From positions 1-12,831 of the forward strand of contig VBQB01000102.1 of assembly GCA_005887855.1 (NCBI GenBank): a DNA stretch of 12,831 nucleotides. Direction: 5' to 3'. This DNA comes from Verrucomicrobiota bacterium (GTDB taxonomy: Bacteria; Verrucomicrobiota; Verrucomicrobiae; Chthoniobacterales; UBA10450). Below the pieces are notes generated by a model. The model saw only the letters and a program-made list of their open reading frames with translations, was not told the origin of the DNA and did no database searches. Of the stretch, positions 1 through 7,114 are shown in pieces. A program made the translations under genes and the position numbers. The stretch's first letter is position 1. Each line of letters opens with the position of its first letter.

Positions 1-35
1 GTTTTATTCGTCGACACAGCCGTCGCTAAACCTTA

Positions 36-2591
36 TCACGACCAGGTAATCAAACGCAGCTCGTGCGTTTGCATTAAGTTCGGATGAGTCGGGACGACGC
101 GAACGCTAAAGCCGTAAGTGCCGCTTTCGGTGGCAGGGACTGATCCTTGATAAAGATAATTACCGTCCCCATCCGCCAGGCTGCTTTGATTAAGAACGGT
201 GGAAGTAGGATTGCGAATCGCGCCATTATCTGCTTCGCCGTGGTACGCCTCCACGCGCACATGTTTTGGATCGACCGCGCCGAGATGAACGCGCGCGCTG
301 ACCTGCAACGACTCGCCGACCAAAATATTTTGTCGATCTTTGTTAGCGATTTGCACATCAGAAATCTGCACTTGTGGCCAATCCTTGCGCATCTGCACCT
401 TCCAATGGCTCAGTTGCGTGGCCGCGCCGCAACTATCCCGAGAAAAATCCTCGTGCGATTTTACCGCTGGGATATAAAGACGCTCGGTATACTCCTTCAC
501 CATCCGTTGCGTATTGAAGACTGGTGTGACGCTGCGAATTGATTCTCGCATCAATTGTAACCAGGCGAGGGGAAGTTTGCCGTCCGGCTTCGCGTAATAC
601 AGCGGGATGATCTGATTCTCGAGCAATTGATAAAGACTGTTCGCGTCTACTTCATTCTGAAATTCGACCGTGCCATTATCGATCTCAGCACCGATGGCCC
701 AGCCGTTATTGCCATTGTACCCTTCGCGCCACCAGCCATCGAGCACACTGAGGTTAATCCCGCCATTCGGTGCCAGTTTCATTCCGCTTGTCCCGCTCGC
801 TTCCAGCGGGCGAAGCGGATGGTTCAACCAAAGATCGACCCCCTGCACGAGACGGCGCGCGATATAACTATCGTAGTCTTCTAGAAGGACGACACGGTTT
901 TCGAAACCAGCTTCGCAGCTGAGTTTGTAAACTTCCTGAATGAGCGCCTTGCCAGCCTCATCACGTGGATGGGCCTTGCCTGCGAAAATGAATTGCACGG
1001 GCCGCGTTGTATCGTTGAGCAATCGCTTCAGCCGTTCCTTATCGCTGAACAGGAGCGTGCCGCGTTTATAGGTCGCAAAGCGTCGGGCAAAGCCGATGGT
1101 CAAAATGTCTGGATCGAGAATGCGATTGGCCCTGCGGATGGCTTCGGGTGATTCGCCCACGCGTTCGCGGCGCTGCCGCACCCGGTCGCGCACAAATTCA
1201 ATGAGACGCAGTTTGAGTTTTTGGTGCGTCTCCCAGAGTTGCGCGTCCGGAATCTCCATGACACGGCGCCAAAAATCCGGCTCGGTCAGATGTTCCTCCC
1301 ATGCGCCGAGATGCTTGTCGTAGAGAGCCGAAAATTCCGGCGCCATCCATGTTTTGGTATGGACGCCGTTCGTGACGCTGGTAATCGGTACTTCGGCGAC
1401 CGGCACACCGGCCCAGACATCTTTCCAAAGGGATCGGCTCACTTCGCCGTGCAATTTGCTCACGCCGTTAGCGTGCCGGCTGAGACGCAGCGCCAGGATT
1501 GTCATGCTGAAGGGATCTGCGGGGTCAACGCGCGTTTGTCCGAATGAAAATAGCTCGTCGAACGGAATGTTTAGCTCCCTGGCAAAAGCGCCGAAATATT
1601 TTCGCATCATCTCGCGTGGGAACGAATCGTTGCCAGCCGGGACTGGCGTATGGGTGGTGAAGACGTTGGCCGCCGCGACCACTTGGAGCGCAGAATAAAA
1701 ATCGAGCTTCTTCTCGACAATGTTAAGGCGAATGCGTTCGAGCGCGAGGAACGCGGAGTGGCCTTCGTTCATATGAAACACATCCGGTTTGATTCCGAGA
1801 GCGCTCAGCGCTTTGACGCCGCCGATTCCGAGGATGATTTCCTGGCGCATCCGCATTTCCAGGTCCCCGCCATAAAGCTCAGCGGTAATCAATCGGTCTT
1901 CAGCGCTGTTTTCCGGAGTGTCGGTATCGAGAAGGTAGACGCTGACCCGACCCACGCGCAGTTCCCAAAGCTTGGCAAAAACTTCGCGATCCAGAATTGG
2001 CACCGAAATGAGCAAATTCGTGTCGCCGCGGCGCACTTCGCGGATCGGCAGATGATGAAAATTTTGATTGAGATTGATCGCTTGCTGAAAACCTTCCTTG
2101 TCGATCTGCTGCCTGAAATAACCATGTCGATAAAGCAGCCCAATCGCGACGAAATTTAGATCGAGGTCGCTCGCCGATTTGCAATGATCGCTCGCGAGAA
2201 TGCCGAGACCGCCGGAATAATTTGGGATTGATTCATGAAAACCAAACTCAGCGGAGAAATAGGCGACCGGGTTTTTGATCGCACTGCCTGCCCCGGTTTT
2301 TCCATAGGTGTCCTTGCGCGCAAGATAATTGCGGAACGTGTCGTGGACTTCCTTCAGTTCGCGCAGGAAAGCTTTGTCCTGCGAAACTTCCTCCAGCCGC
2401 GATTGCCGCGAGAGCTGGAGCATGCGGACGGGATTATGGTTTGTCCGGTTCCAAAGCTCCGGATCGAGTTGCCGGAACAGACGACGCGCGGAGGGCTCCC
2501 AAGTCCACCAAAGATTGAAACTCATCTCGCGCAGCGGCTCAAGCGCCTCCGGCAAGATCGGAGTGACATTGTAAGTTTGAAAAGTCGGCAT
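36..2591 (-). CDS. glgP: alpha-glucan (glycogen/maltodextrin) phosphorylase, GT35 family
   Basis: The enzyme releases glucose-1-phosphate from alpha-1,4-glucans with PLP as cofactor, in the cytoplasm. The 851-residue product matches the 'alpha-glucan phosphorylase' branch (TIGR02094 type) rather than the classical E. coli GlgP branch. The N-terminus (about 1-110, MPTFQTYNVTPILPEALEPL onward) resembles DUF3417. The catalytic part carries HMNEGHSAFLALER, TTHTPVPAGNDSF, GFARRFATYKR and FIFAGKAHPRDEAGK. The PLP lysine is K605 in EASGTSGMKLAPNGG, followed by the LDGWW segment. The last ~110 residues look like a beta-sandwich tail ending ELRLITWS, which I recall in related long forms. A TTG at 2645 would add 18 residues (PDEVFSVNSRSV...) that resemble nothing in the family, so I take the ATG at 2591; no clear Shine-Dalgarno is seen for either. 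Stop TGA is followed directly by TAA. The next gene upstream on this strand is a pseudogene, so it probably has its own promoter in 2592-2801, where I recognise nothing else. Confidence 0.95.
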   Translation of the reverse strand: MPTFQTYNVTPILPEALEPLREMSFNLWWTWEPSARRLFRQLDPELWNRTNHNPVRMLQLSRQSRLEEVSQDKAFLRELKEVHDTFRNYLARKDTYGKTGAGSAIKNPVAYFSAEFGFHESIPNYSGGLGILASDHCKSASDLDLNFVAIGLLYRHGYFRQQIDKEGFQQAINLNQNFHHLPIREVRRGDTNLLISVPILDREVFAKLWELRVGRVSVYLLDTDTPENSAEDRLITAELYGGDLEMRMRQEIILGIGGVKALSALGIKPDVFHMNEGHSAFLALERIRLNIVEKKLDFYSALQVVAAANVFTTHTPVPAGNDSFPREMMRKYFGAFARELNIPFDELFSFGQTRVDPADPFSMTILALRLSRHANGVSKLHGEVSRSLWKDVWAGVPVAEVPITSVTNGVHTKTWMAPEFSALYDKHLGAWEEHLTEPDFWRRVMEIPDAQLWETHQKLKLRLIEFVRDRVRQRRERVGESPEAIRRANRILDPDILTIGFARRFATYKRGTLLFSDKERLKRLLNDTTRPVQFIFAGKAHPRDEAGKALIQEVYKLSCEAGFENRVVLLEDYDSYIARRLVQGVDLWLNHPLRPLEASGTSGMKLAPNGGINLSVLDGWWREGYNGNNGWAIGAEIDNGTVEFQNEVDANSLYQLLENQIIPLYYAKPDGKLPLAWLQLMRESIRSVTPVFNTQRMVKEYTERLYIPAVKSHEDFSRDSCGAATQLSHWKVQMRKDWPQVQISDVQIANKDRQNILVGESLQVSARVHLGAVDPKHVRVEAYHGEADNGAIRNPTSTVLNQSSLADGDGNYLYQGSVPATESGTYGFSVRVVPTHPNLMQTHELRLITWS

Positions 2592-2801
2592 GCGGGCGCA
2601 ACAGGGAACAGAGCGGGAGTTAACCGAGAAAACTTCATCGGGCAAGTCTCGCCCGAATGAAGATGTGGATATTCGAGTCCATCATCATTGTTCGCGTTGC
2701 GGCCTCACGCAACAGGTGGCAGCGCGCTAGAGGTCGTCTCATAAATGGAGAATTTCCATTCGCAGCTATGGGCAATGCGCCGACAATAGCCCAGCGTTTT
2801 C

Positions 2802-3615
2802 CTAAACTCGTCTGCCCCAGACTTGAAATATTCTCGGCAAGCTCATCACGGTTTTCGAGTCTGCCGCAGCGGCATTCAATCCGTTAATGATCTGCTCAAC
2901 TTCTTCTTCAGTAGCGAGCCCTCCGATACTACCGAGCCTGATATCCGCTCCATCGTTATCGAGGCCATTAGTTTGCCTTCACCTTGCACGTGCGTCGGTT
3001 GGACCACGTTGACTTGGACTCCCTCGGCGCCTGCTTTGCGCAGCAACGCCGGCAGCTTGGGACCAATGTTCGCATCACCACCTCATCGCTGGACCACCTT
3101 CTGATACACCTCCACATACCTCTCGTAAGCTGCGCAATGGGGATAGCAAAAGCTGCCGCTGAAATCGATGTCTTCGACCACAATTGCCCCTCTAGGTCTG
3201 CAAGCCCTTACCATTGCCGCGAGACATCTCTCCGGCTCGCTTAAGTGAGAGAGTAAAAAACGCGCATAAGCCAAATCATACTCTTCGTGCCATTGGCAGG
3301 TGCAGGCATCTCCCTGACGAAACTCGACGTTGTCCAGTTTTGCGGCGTCGGCGCCTTCTTGCGCCAGTGCGATAATCTGTTCATCCGCGTCCGTGCCTGT
3401 GACCTTGCCTTCGGCCCCACCATGCTTGCCATGAGGAGTGTGACGTGGCCACCGCCACAGCCTACATCCAGGCACGTCATTCTTTTCCTGAAACCGACCT
3501 TCTTTAATAATTGAGAAGTAGTCGGCAGCATCACTCGAGCCAGGAGGTTTAGGCGCTCTTTGCCTTCCTTACCCCCGCGGATTGCATAGCGAGGCATAAC
3601 CTCCGATGGATTCAT
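2802..3615 (-). pseudogene. SAM-dependent methyltransferase, broken by two frameshifts and an in-frame TGA
   Basis: Joining three reading segments gives a continuous class I methyltransferase of about 271 residues. Segment one (ATG at 3615) runs MNPSEVMPRYAIRGGKEGKE to the SAM-binding motif LDVGCGGGHVTLL (residues 49-61). At about 3412 one base is missing after GTG GGG CC, and the frame moves to EGKVTGTDADEQIIALAQEG. That frame continues through GDACTCQWHEEYDLAYARF and VVEDIDFSGSF to VVQR, then meets TGA at 3083-3085. Reading on in the same frame gives GGDANIGPKLPALLRKAG, HVQGEGKLMASITMERI. A second base is missing in the G run at 2919-2921. The shifted frame then gives LATEEEVEQIINGLN, and SLPRIFQVWGRRV with TAG at 2802-2804. 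The span of 814 bp plus two lost bases is exactly 272 codons. Amino-acid identity between lesions looks well kept, so decay is recent or part of the damage is sequencing error. The substrate is unknown. It sits between glgP and the rhomboid gene, on the same strand. Confidence 0.85.
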
Positions 3616-3784
3616 CTTATAGGAGACCGGGTTGACGACGAACAGGTTAATGAAGCGACTAGGCTGTCGGCAAGCGGAGCGTATTTCATTGTTGACCAGT
3701 TCGGTGCGGAGTTAAAACGCGATGTAATTAGCAGAGCGTTGTAGTCGTGCTCGTTGACCGTGGAACTCGTGTCAGCCCTGCCGG

Positions 3785-4801
3785 TCACCGACTCCCGGCT
3801 ACAGGTACCGCTCGCGGCGCAAGGATAAGTCCGAGAAAGAAGCCCGCTATCAGTCCGCAAAGGTGGGCCGCCATGCTGACCTGCGGAGTCGAAAGGTCGA
3901 ACGCGGTTTGTATCGCGACGATCATCACGACGTTTGCCAGTCGCTGTTTTGCGTGCGGTGCATGACGATGGCGGAGCAAGAATCCCGCCCAGGCTCCGAC
4001 GATGCCCATGATGCATCCCGACGCACCGACCAGTTGAGCGACGTGAACAAGACCCATCACGGTGAGGGCCACTACGCCTGCGCTCGAGGCAAATCCCGAA
4101 ATTAAATAACACACGGCGAATCGCACCCCGCCGATCGACCGCTCCAGTGGCGGCCCGAGCACATAGAGGGCGAAAAGATTAAAAAGCAGGTGGGCGAGAC
4201 CCCCGTGCAGGAAAAGTGCAGTGAAAAGACGCCAGTACTGGCCTTGCACCACAACAGCGTAAGGCTCCAGCGCGCCGATCCGATGCAGTATTTCCGGATC
4301 AGTCCAGTCGCCGAATGAAATCTCGAAGAGAAACGTGGCCGCATTCAGGAGGATAAAGATGAGAACGGCGGGTGCGTGCCGGAAATAACGATCCTGGCGC
4401 GCGATTTCGTACTGGGTCGGGGGTGGCGCGAAAAATCCTCGATCGTTTTGGTGAGATTCCAAATGGCGAAATACTTGCACCTGCCCGCGCAACTCAGCGC
4501 TTGGATGCAAAATCTGAAGAGCCACGCCAAGTTTTCTCGCTGATTTGTAATCGCCCTGCGCGGCAAATTCCGTCATTTTTCGTAACCCAATTGCCGGAAG
4601 AAACAGAAGAGCAAACCAGGCCCCGCCTCCGATGTAACCGGCCGCGACGCGAAAAAGAATCCACGCGATACCGGTAATGGCGAGAACGACGAGCGCGGCA
4701 ATACGCCACCCACGGTAAGGTCCACCTGGGCGCCAGGCGCGTGCCAGGACAAGAAGCGGCGAAATGACCGCTAGGAACAGAAAAATGTGGTTCAGGTCCA
4801 C
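3785..4801 (-). CDS. rhomboid-family intramembrane serine protease
   Basis: This is a 338-residue polytopic membrane protein with a C-terminal rhomboid domain (S54), which cleaves transmembrane substrates within the lipid bilayer. Catalytic Ser261 lies in VGASGCIMGIVGAW (GxSG motif) and catalytic His313 in SMAAHLCGLIAGFF. The oxyanion-side pair H204/N208 in LHGGLAHLLFNLFALY keeps the spacing of GlpG H150/N154. All catalytic residues are present, so it should be active. The rhomboid core covers about 142-330. Before it are two or three extra hydrophobic segments (about 5-22, 33-52, 60-74) and a soluble stretch (about 75-140, rich in charged residues). That makes it longer than GlpG (276). The start is GTG at 4801; no good ribosome site is visible upstream. 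Downstream, 3616-3784 holds no gene I can recognise before the methyltransferase pseudogene. The natural substrate cannot be inferred from the neighbours. Confidence 0.9.
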   Translation of the reverse strand: MDLNHIFLFLAVISPLLVLARAWRPGGPYRGWRIAALVVLAITGIAWILFRVAAGYIGGGAWFALLFLPAIGLRKMTEFAAQGDYKSARKLGVALQILHPSAELRGQVQVFRHLESHQNDRGFFAPPPTQYEIARQDRYFRHAPAVLIFILLNAATFLFEISFGDWTDPEILHRIGALEPYAVVVQGQYWRLFTALFLHGGLAHLLFNLFALYVLGPPLERSIGGVRFAVCYLISGFASSAGVVALTVMGLVHVAQLVGASGCIMGIVGAWAGFLLRHRHAPHAKQRLANVVMIVAIQTAFDLSTPQVSMAAHLCGLIAGFFLGLILAPRAVPVAGSR

Positions 4802-4855
4802 GACTTTGTTCGAGGTTGGATGTTTCTTGTGTAGTTTATCGGCTCGCGTTTTGAG

Positions 4856-4893
4856 TTGAACATTGGACGTTGGATGTTGGGCGTTCGATGTTC
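4856..4893. repeat. degenerate 7-bp tandem repeat (TTGGACG type)
   Basis: Five consecutive heptamers can be read: TTGAACA, TTGGACG, TTGGATG, TTGGGCG, TTCGATG, followed by a partial TTC. The array lies between the divergent rhomboid and DsbA-family genes. The same word appears isolated as TTGGATGTT near 4816 and TTGGACGTTGG near 7048, upstream of the TPR gene. In one frame the array could add a TTG-started N-terminal extension (MDVGCWAFDV) to the DsbA-family gene, which I reject as coding. Confidence 0.6.
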
Positions 4894-4916
4894 AAAGCAC
4901 AAATCGGCAAATCAGC

Positions 4917-5573
4917 ATGCGTATCACCGTTACCTACTATCTCGACGTAATTTCGTCGTGGTGTTTCTTCGCCGAGCCGGCTTGGGCGGAACTAAAAAAA
5001 CACTACGAGGGCAGAGTGGAATTTCTGTGGAAGATCGCGCTGATGGATAAATCTGGTCTTCCCACATCGCAGGAGCAACACGAATGGTTTTATCGGCGCA
5101 GCGGCACAATCATGCGCTCGCCGTTCATGCTGAGCAGCGACTGGTGCGACCACCGGCAATCGGAATATCTCGCGCCAAATTGCGTGGCTGAAGCGGCAAA
5201 GGATTTCGGTATCACTGACGATCGTGTGCGGCTCGCCCTCGCCTACGCGGGGTTGCGCGAGGGAAAACGGTTCGGCGACTGGAAAATCGCCGCCGAGATT
5301 GGCGCGAAAGCGGCCAATGTCGATGCAAAGGAATTGCTCGAACGTGCGCGTTCGACTGTAGTTGAAGCGCGGGTCCGCGCCGACACCGCTGATTTTCATT
5401 TGTTGCAGGTCACGCAGCGGCCCACGTTCGTACTCGACAGCGAAATCGGGGACCGCGCGGTTTTTTCCGGATTTGCAAAAGCGATGCCGCTTGCGACTGC
5501 GCTCGACGCTATGTTGGACGACGCGGAAGCTTATACTGCGCATGCCGCTCATTTCGGTGCGCCACCGGCTTAA
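4917..5573 (+). CDS. DsbA-family thioredoxin-fold protein, SSWC active site
   Basis: The 218-residue product has the DsbA/FrnE thioredoxin fold with a helical insertion. The N-terminal strand MRITVTYYLDVISSWCFFAE leads into the active-site helix, where CPWC of FrnE-like proteins is replaced by S13-S14-W15-C16. The nucleophilic cysteine is therefore a serine and one cysteine remains. The cis-proline loop is present (TQRPTFVLD, P169), which supports the fold. There is no signal peptide, so it is probably cytoplasmic. It could act on mixed disulfides or glutathione conjugates, or be an isomerase-like member; loss of the first Cys argues against a classical dithiol oxidase. The start is the ATG at 4917, because the upstream TTG at 4863 would translate a 7-bp tandem repeat. 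No strong Shine-Dalgarno precedes the ATG. infC follows 243 bp downstream on the same strand, with no obvious functional link. Confidence 0.85.
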   Translation: MRITVTYYLDVISSWCFFAEPAWAELKKHYEGRVEFLWKIALMDKSGLPTSQEQHEWFYRRSGTIMRSPFMLSSDWCDHRQSEYLAPNCVAEAAKDFGITDDRVRLALAYAGLREGKRFGDWKIAAEIGAKAANVDAKELLERARSTVVEARVRADTADFHLLQVTQRPTFVLDSEIGDRAVFSGFAKAMPLATALDAMLDDAEAYTAHAAHFGAPPA

Positions 5574-5667
5574 GGAAGGGATCGAGAATCGCCTTTAAGT
5601 GAGATTGATCTTGCCAGCGACGAAATGTTGTTTACAACTTCCATTCGGCTCGCGAAAAATGCGGGTC

Positions 5668-5698
5668 CATCGCTGCGGTCATCGCAGCTGCGGCGATG
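5668..5698 (+). other. possible alternative stem-loops upstream of infC
   Basis: In the 243-bp gap before infC, CATCGCTGC (5668-5676) can pair with GCGGCGATG (5690-5698), a 9-bp stem with one G-U pair. The inner GCTGCG (5672-5677) can instead pair with CGCAGC (5683-5688). The two pairings exclude each other. It could be a leader RNA structure for infC or chance in GC-rich DNA. The rest of 5574-5788 shows no convincing gene. Confidence 0.25.
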
Positions 5699-5788
5699 TC
5701 AGAGTGTTCCGGCCAACCCACGCGAGTGGAGACCGGGAATTGCGACGAAGAAAATACGGCGATGCGGCACACTCCCGTTTCGCCGGCT

Positions 5789-5793
5789 AGGAG
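5789..5793 (+). promoter_or_regulatory. AGGAG ribosome-binding site candidate for infC
   Basis: AGGAG lies 11 nt before an in-frame CTG (5805) and 23 nt before the in-frame ATT (5817). An in-frame TGA at 5796-5798 closes the reading frame just downstream of it, so the infC start must lie between 5799 and about 5820. There is no ATG, GTG or TTG in frame there. Confidence 0.45.
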
Positions 5794-5816
5794 CTTGACT
5801 TAATCTGCAACCACAA

Positions 5817-6398
5817 ATTCGTGTAAACGGTCGGATTCGCGCCCGCGAAGTGCGGGTCATTTTAGGGGCCTCCGGCGAACAGCTCGGCGTCATGAAATTG
5901 TCCGACGCCTTGCGCAAGTCTCAAAGTCTCGGTCTTGATCTTGTCGAAGTAGCGCCGACCGCGAACCCGCCGGTGTGTAAGATCGTCGACTTCGGAAAGT
6001 TTCGCTACGACATCTCGAAGCAGGAGAAGGACAAGAAGCCTTCGGGAACAAAACTGAAAGAGATCAAGTTCCGGGTGAACATCGACGACCACGATTACCT
6101 GACGAAAATACGCCACGGCGAAGAATTCCTCGATCGAGGAAATAAAGTGCGGGTGCAGCTCCAATTTCGGGGCCGGGAAATGGCGCACCAGGAATTTGGC
6201 ATGCAGCTTATGGAGAAAGTGCGGGACGATCTCTCCGGCATGTCACAAGTGGAAACGGAGCCGAAGATCGCGGGCCGAAACGTGACCATGACACTTTCGC
6301 CTTTGCCGGCGAACCGCCGGAAAAGGCGATTTGCTCCGCCGCCGAAAACAGGCGAAGAGGCCGATGCATCTGTTTCACCGAACGGGGCGCAATCGTAA
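5817..6398 (+). CDS. infC: translation initiation factor IF-3
   Basis: IF-3 binds the 30S subunit, monitors start-codon pairing with initiator tRNA and prevents premature joining of the 50S. The conserved N-domain opens with RVNGRIRAREVRVILGASGE, GVMKLSDALRKSQSLGLDLV and NPPVCKIVDFGKFRYD. A lysine-rich linker (KQEKDKKPSGTK) leads to the C-domain: KEIKFRVNIDDHDYLTKIRH, FLDRGNKVRVQLQFRGREM, and GRNVTMTLSPLPANRR. The GTG at 5850 would cut off the conserved RVNGRIRARE block, so translation must begin earlier. The only nearby candidates are ATT at 5817 (used here, 193 residues) and CTG at 5805 (four residues more). AUU is the known infC start in E. coli, where it allows IF-3 to repress its own translation; the same autoregulation is likely here. 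A basic, Pro-rich tail of about 25 residues follows the C-domain. The usual partners rpmI and rplT are not downstream; a probable terminator and a convergent gene follow instead. Confidence 0.95.
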   Translation: MRVNGRIRAREVRVILGASGEQLGVMKLSDALRKSQSLGLDLVEVAPTANPPVCKIVDFGKFRYDISKQEKDKKPSGTKLKEIKFRVNIDDHDYLTKIRHGEEFLDRGNKVRVQLQFRGREMAHQEFGMQLMEKVRDDLSGMSQVETEPKIAGRNVTMTLSPLPANRRKRRFAPPPKTGEEADASVSPNGAQS

Positions 6399-6417
6399 CG
6401 GGCCGCGCCTCTTTTTT
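6384..6417 (+). terminator. probable rho-independent terminator of infC
   Basis: GGGGCGC (6384-6390) pairs with GCGCCTC (6405-6411), seven pairs with one G-U, across a 14-nt loop, followed at once by six T (6412-6417). The infC stop codon (6396-6398) lies in the loop, so the terminator begins within the coding sequence. The convergent TPR gene ends four bases later at 6421. Confidence 0.6.
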
Positions 6418-6420
6418 AAG

Positions 6421-7038
6421 CTACGGCGATTTTGTGGCCGCCGGTGACGGCCGCGGCGAACTTGGGATTGGCGTCGGCGGGGCATTTTGGGATTGCCGCG
6501 CTTTTAACCGCACTTCGCGGCTTTTTGCTTCCGCATTTCCAGGATCGAGCTTTAGAGCTTTTTCGGTATCAGTCAGCGAGTTTTTTACGTCGCCTTTCGT
6601 TTCGTAGATGTAACTGCGGTAAAGATAATACCGGACTTCATTCGGCTTGAGCGTGATCGCCTCGGAATAATCGGCCAGCGCTTTGTCGTAATCATTCATT
6701 TTCATCTCCACTGCGGCGCGCTGTTCATAAATGCGCGGATCTCGCGAATTGATTTTGAGCGCTTCGCTGAAATCGCCAATCGCGTCCTCAAACTTCTGTT
6801 CATTGGCGGCTGCGTATCCACGTTGTTGATAAACAGCCGCGAGATTTGGCGCGTATTTGCGGTCGAGAGTGGTGGCTTTACGAAGCAGTTCGATGGCTTT
6901 GTCCCACTCTTGATTCTTGGAGGCCTCCGCGCCTTCTCGGGCAAGCTTGTTTGCTTCTTTGTTGCCTTGCGCCTGAGCGAATTGCGAGACGCAAACCGCC
7001 AGAGCCGTGATCAGAGTGAGAGCAGAATATTGTTTCAT
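6421..7038 (-). CDS. secreted/periplasmic TPR-repeat protein
   Basis: This 205-residue protein starts with a Sec signal peptide (MKQYSALTLITALAVCVSQF, likely cleaved after AQA at residue 23). Four tetratricopeptide repeats follow: about 27-60, 66-99, 100-133 and 134-167, with typical cores such as YEQRAAVEMKMNDYDKALAD and YRSYIYETKGDVKNSLTDTE and the closing LKLDPGN. The C-terminal 25 residues are Pro/Ser/Thr-rich and probably disordered. TPR arrays scaffold protein-protein contacts, here probably in the periplasm; no enzymatic domain is present and the partner is unknown. The start is the ATG at 7036-7038. It lies 76 bp downstream of the YmdB-family gene on the same strand and may be co-transcribed. 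Its end abuts the infC terminator in convergent orientation. Confidence 0.85.
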   Translation of the reverse strand: MKQYSALTLITALAVCVSQFAQAQGNKEANKLAREGAEASKNQEWDKAIELLRKATTLDRKYAPNLAAVYQQRGYAAANEQKFEDAIGDFSEALKINSRDPRIYEQRAAVEMKMNDYDKALADYSEAITLKPNEVRYYLYRSYIYETKGDVKNSLTDTEKALKLDPGNAEAKSREVRLKARQSQNAPPTPIPSSPRPSPAATKSP

Positions 7039-7114
7039 GATTTTCTATTGGACGTTGGTCTTTTTGGAGAATTCGAAGTTCAGGCCACGAACAGTTGGCC
7101 GCAAGGGCAACTCT

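Noticed and set aside
1650..2159. 169-codon plus-strand open frame inside glgP
   Set aside because: Antisense shadow of an intact phosphorylase coding region.
2592..2645. TTG-started 18-residue extension of glgP
   Set aside because: The added residues do not resemble the family and the ATG at 2591 matches the expected start MPTFQTYNV.
2908..2932. GTAG...CTAC pair on the plus strand within the methyltransferase pseudogene
   Set aside because: The sequence between does not form the 8-bp stem and 3-nt loop of the REP-like units and is explained by codons of the old gene.
4863..4916. TTG-started extension of the DsbA-family gene
   Set aside because: It would translate the 7-bp tandem repeat, and the thioredoxin first strand already begins at the ATG at 4917.
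4992..5552. 186-codon minus-strand open frame opposite the DsbA-family gene
   Set aside because: The plus-strand frame carries the thioredoxin-fold motifs; the antisense product resembles nothing.
5599..5790. 63-codon open frame between the DsbA-family gene and infC
   Set aside because: No start signal, no recognisable motif, and composition like the surrounding non-coding leader.
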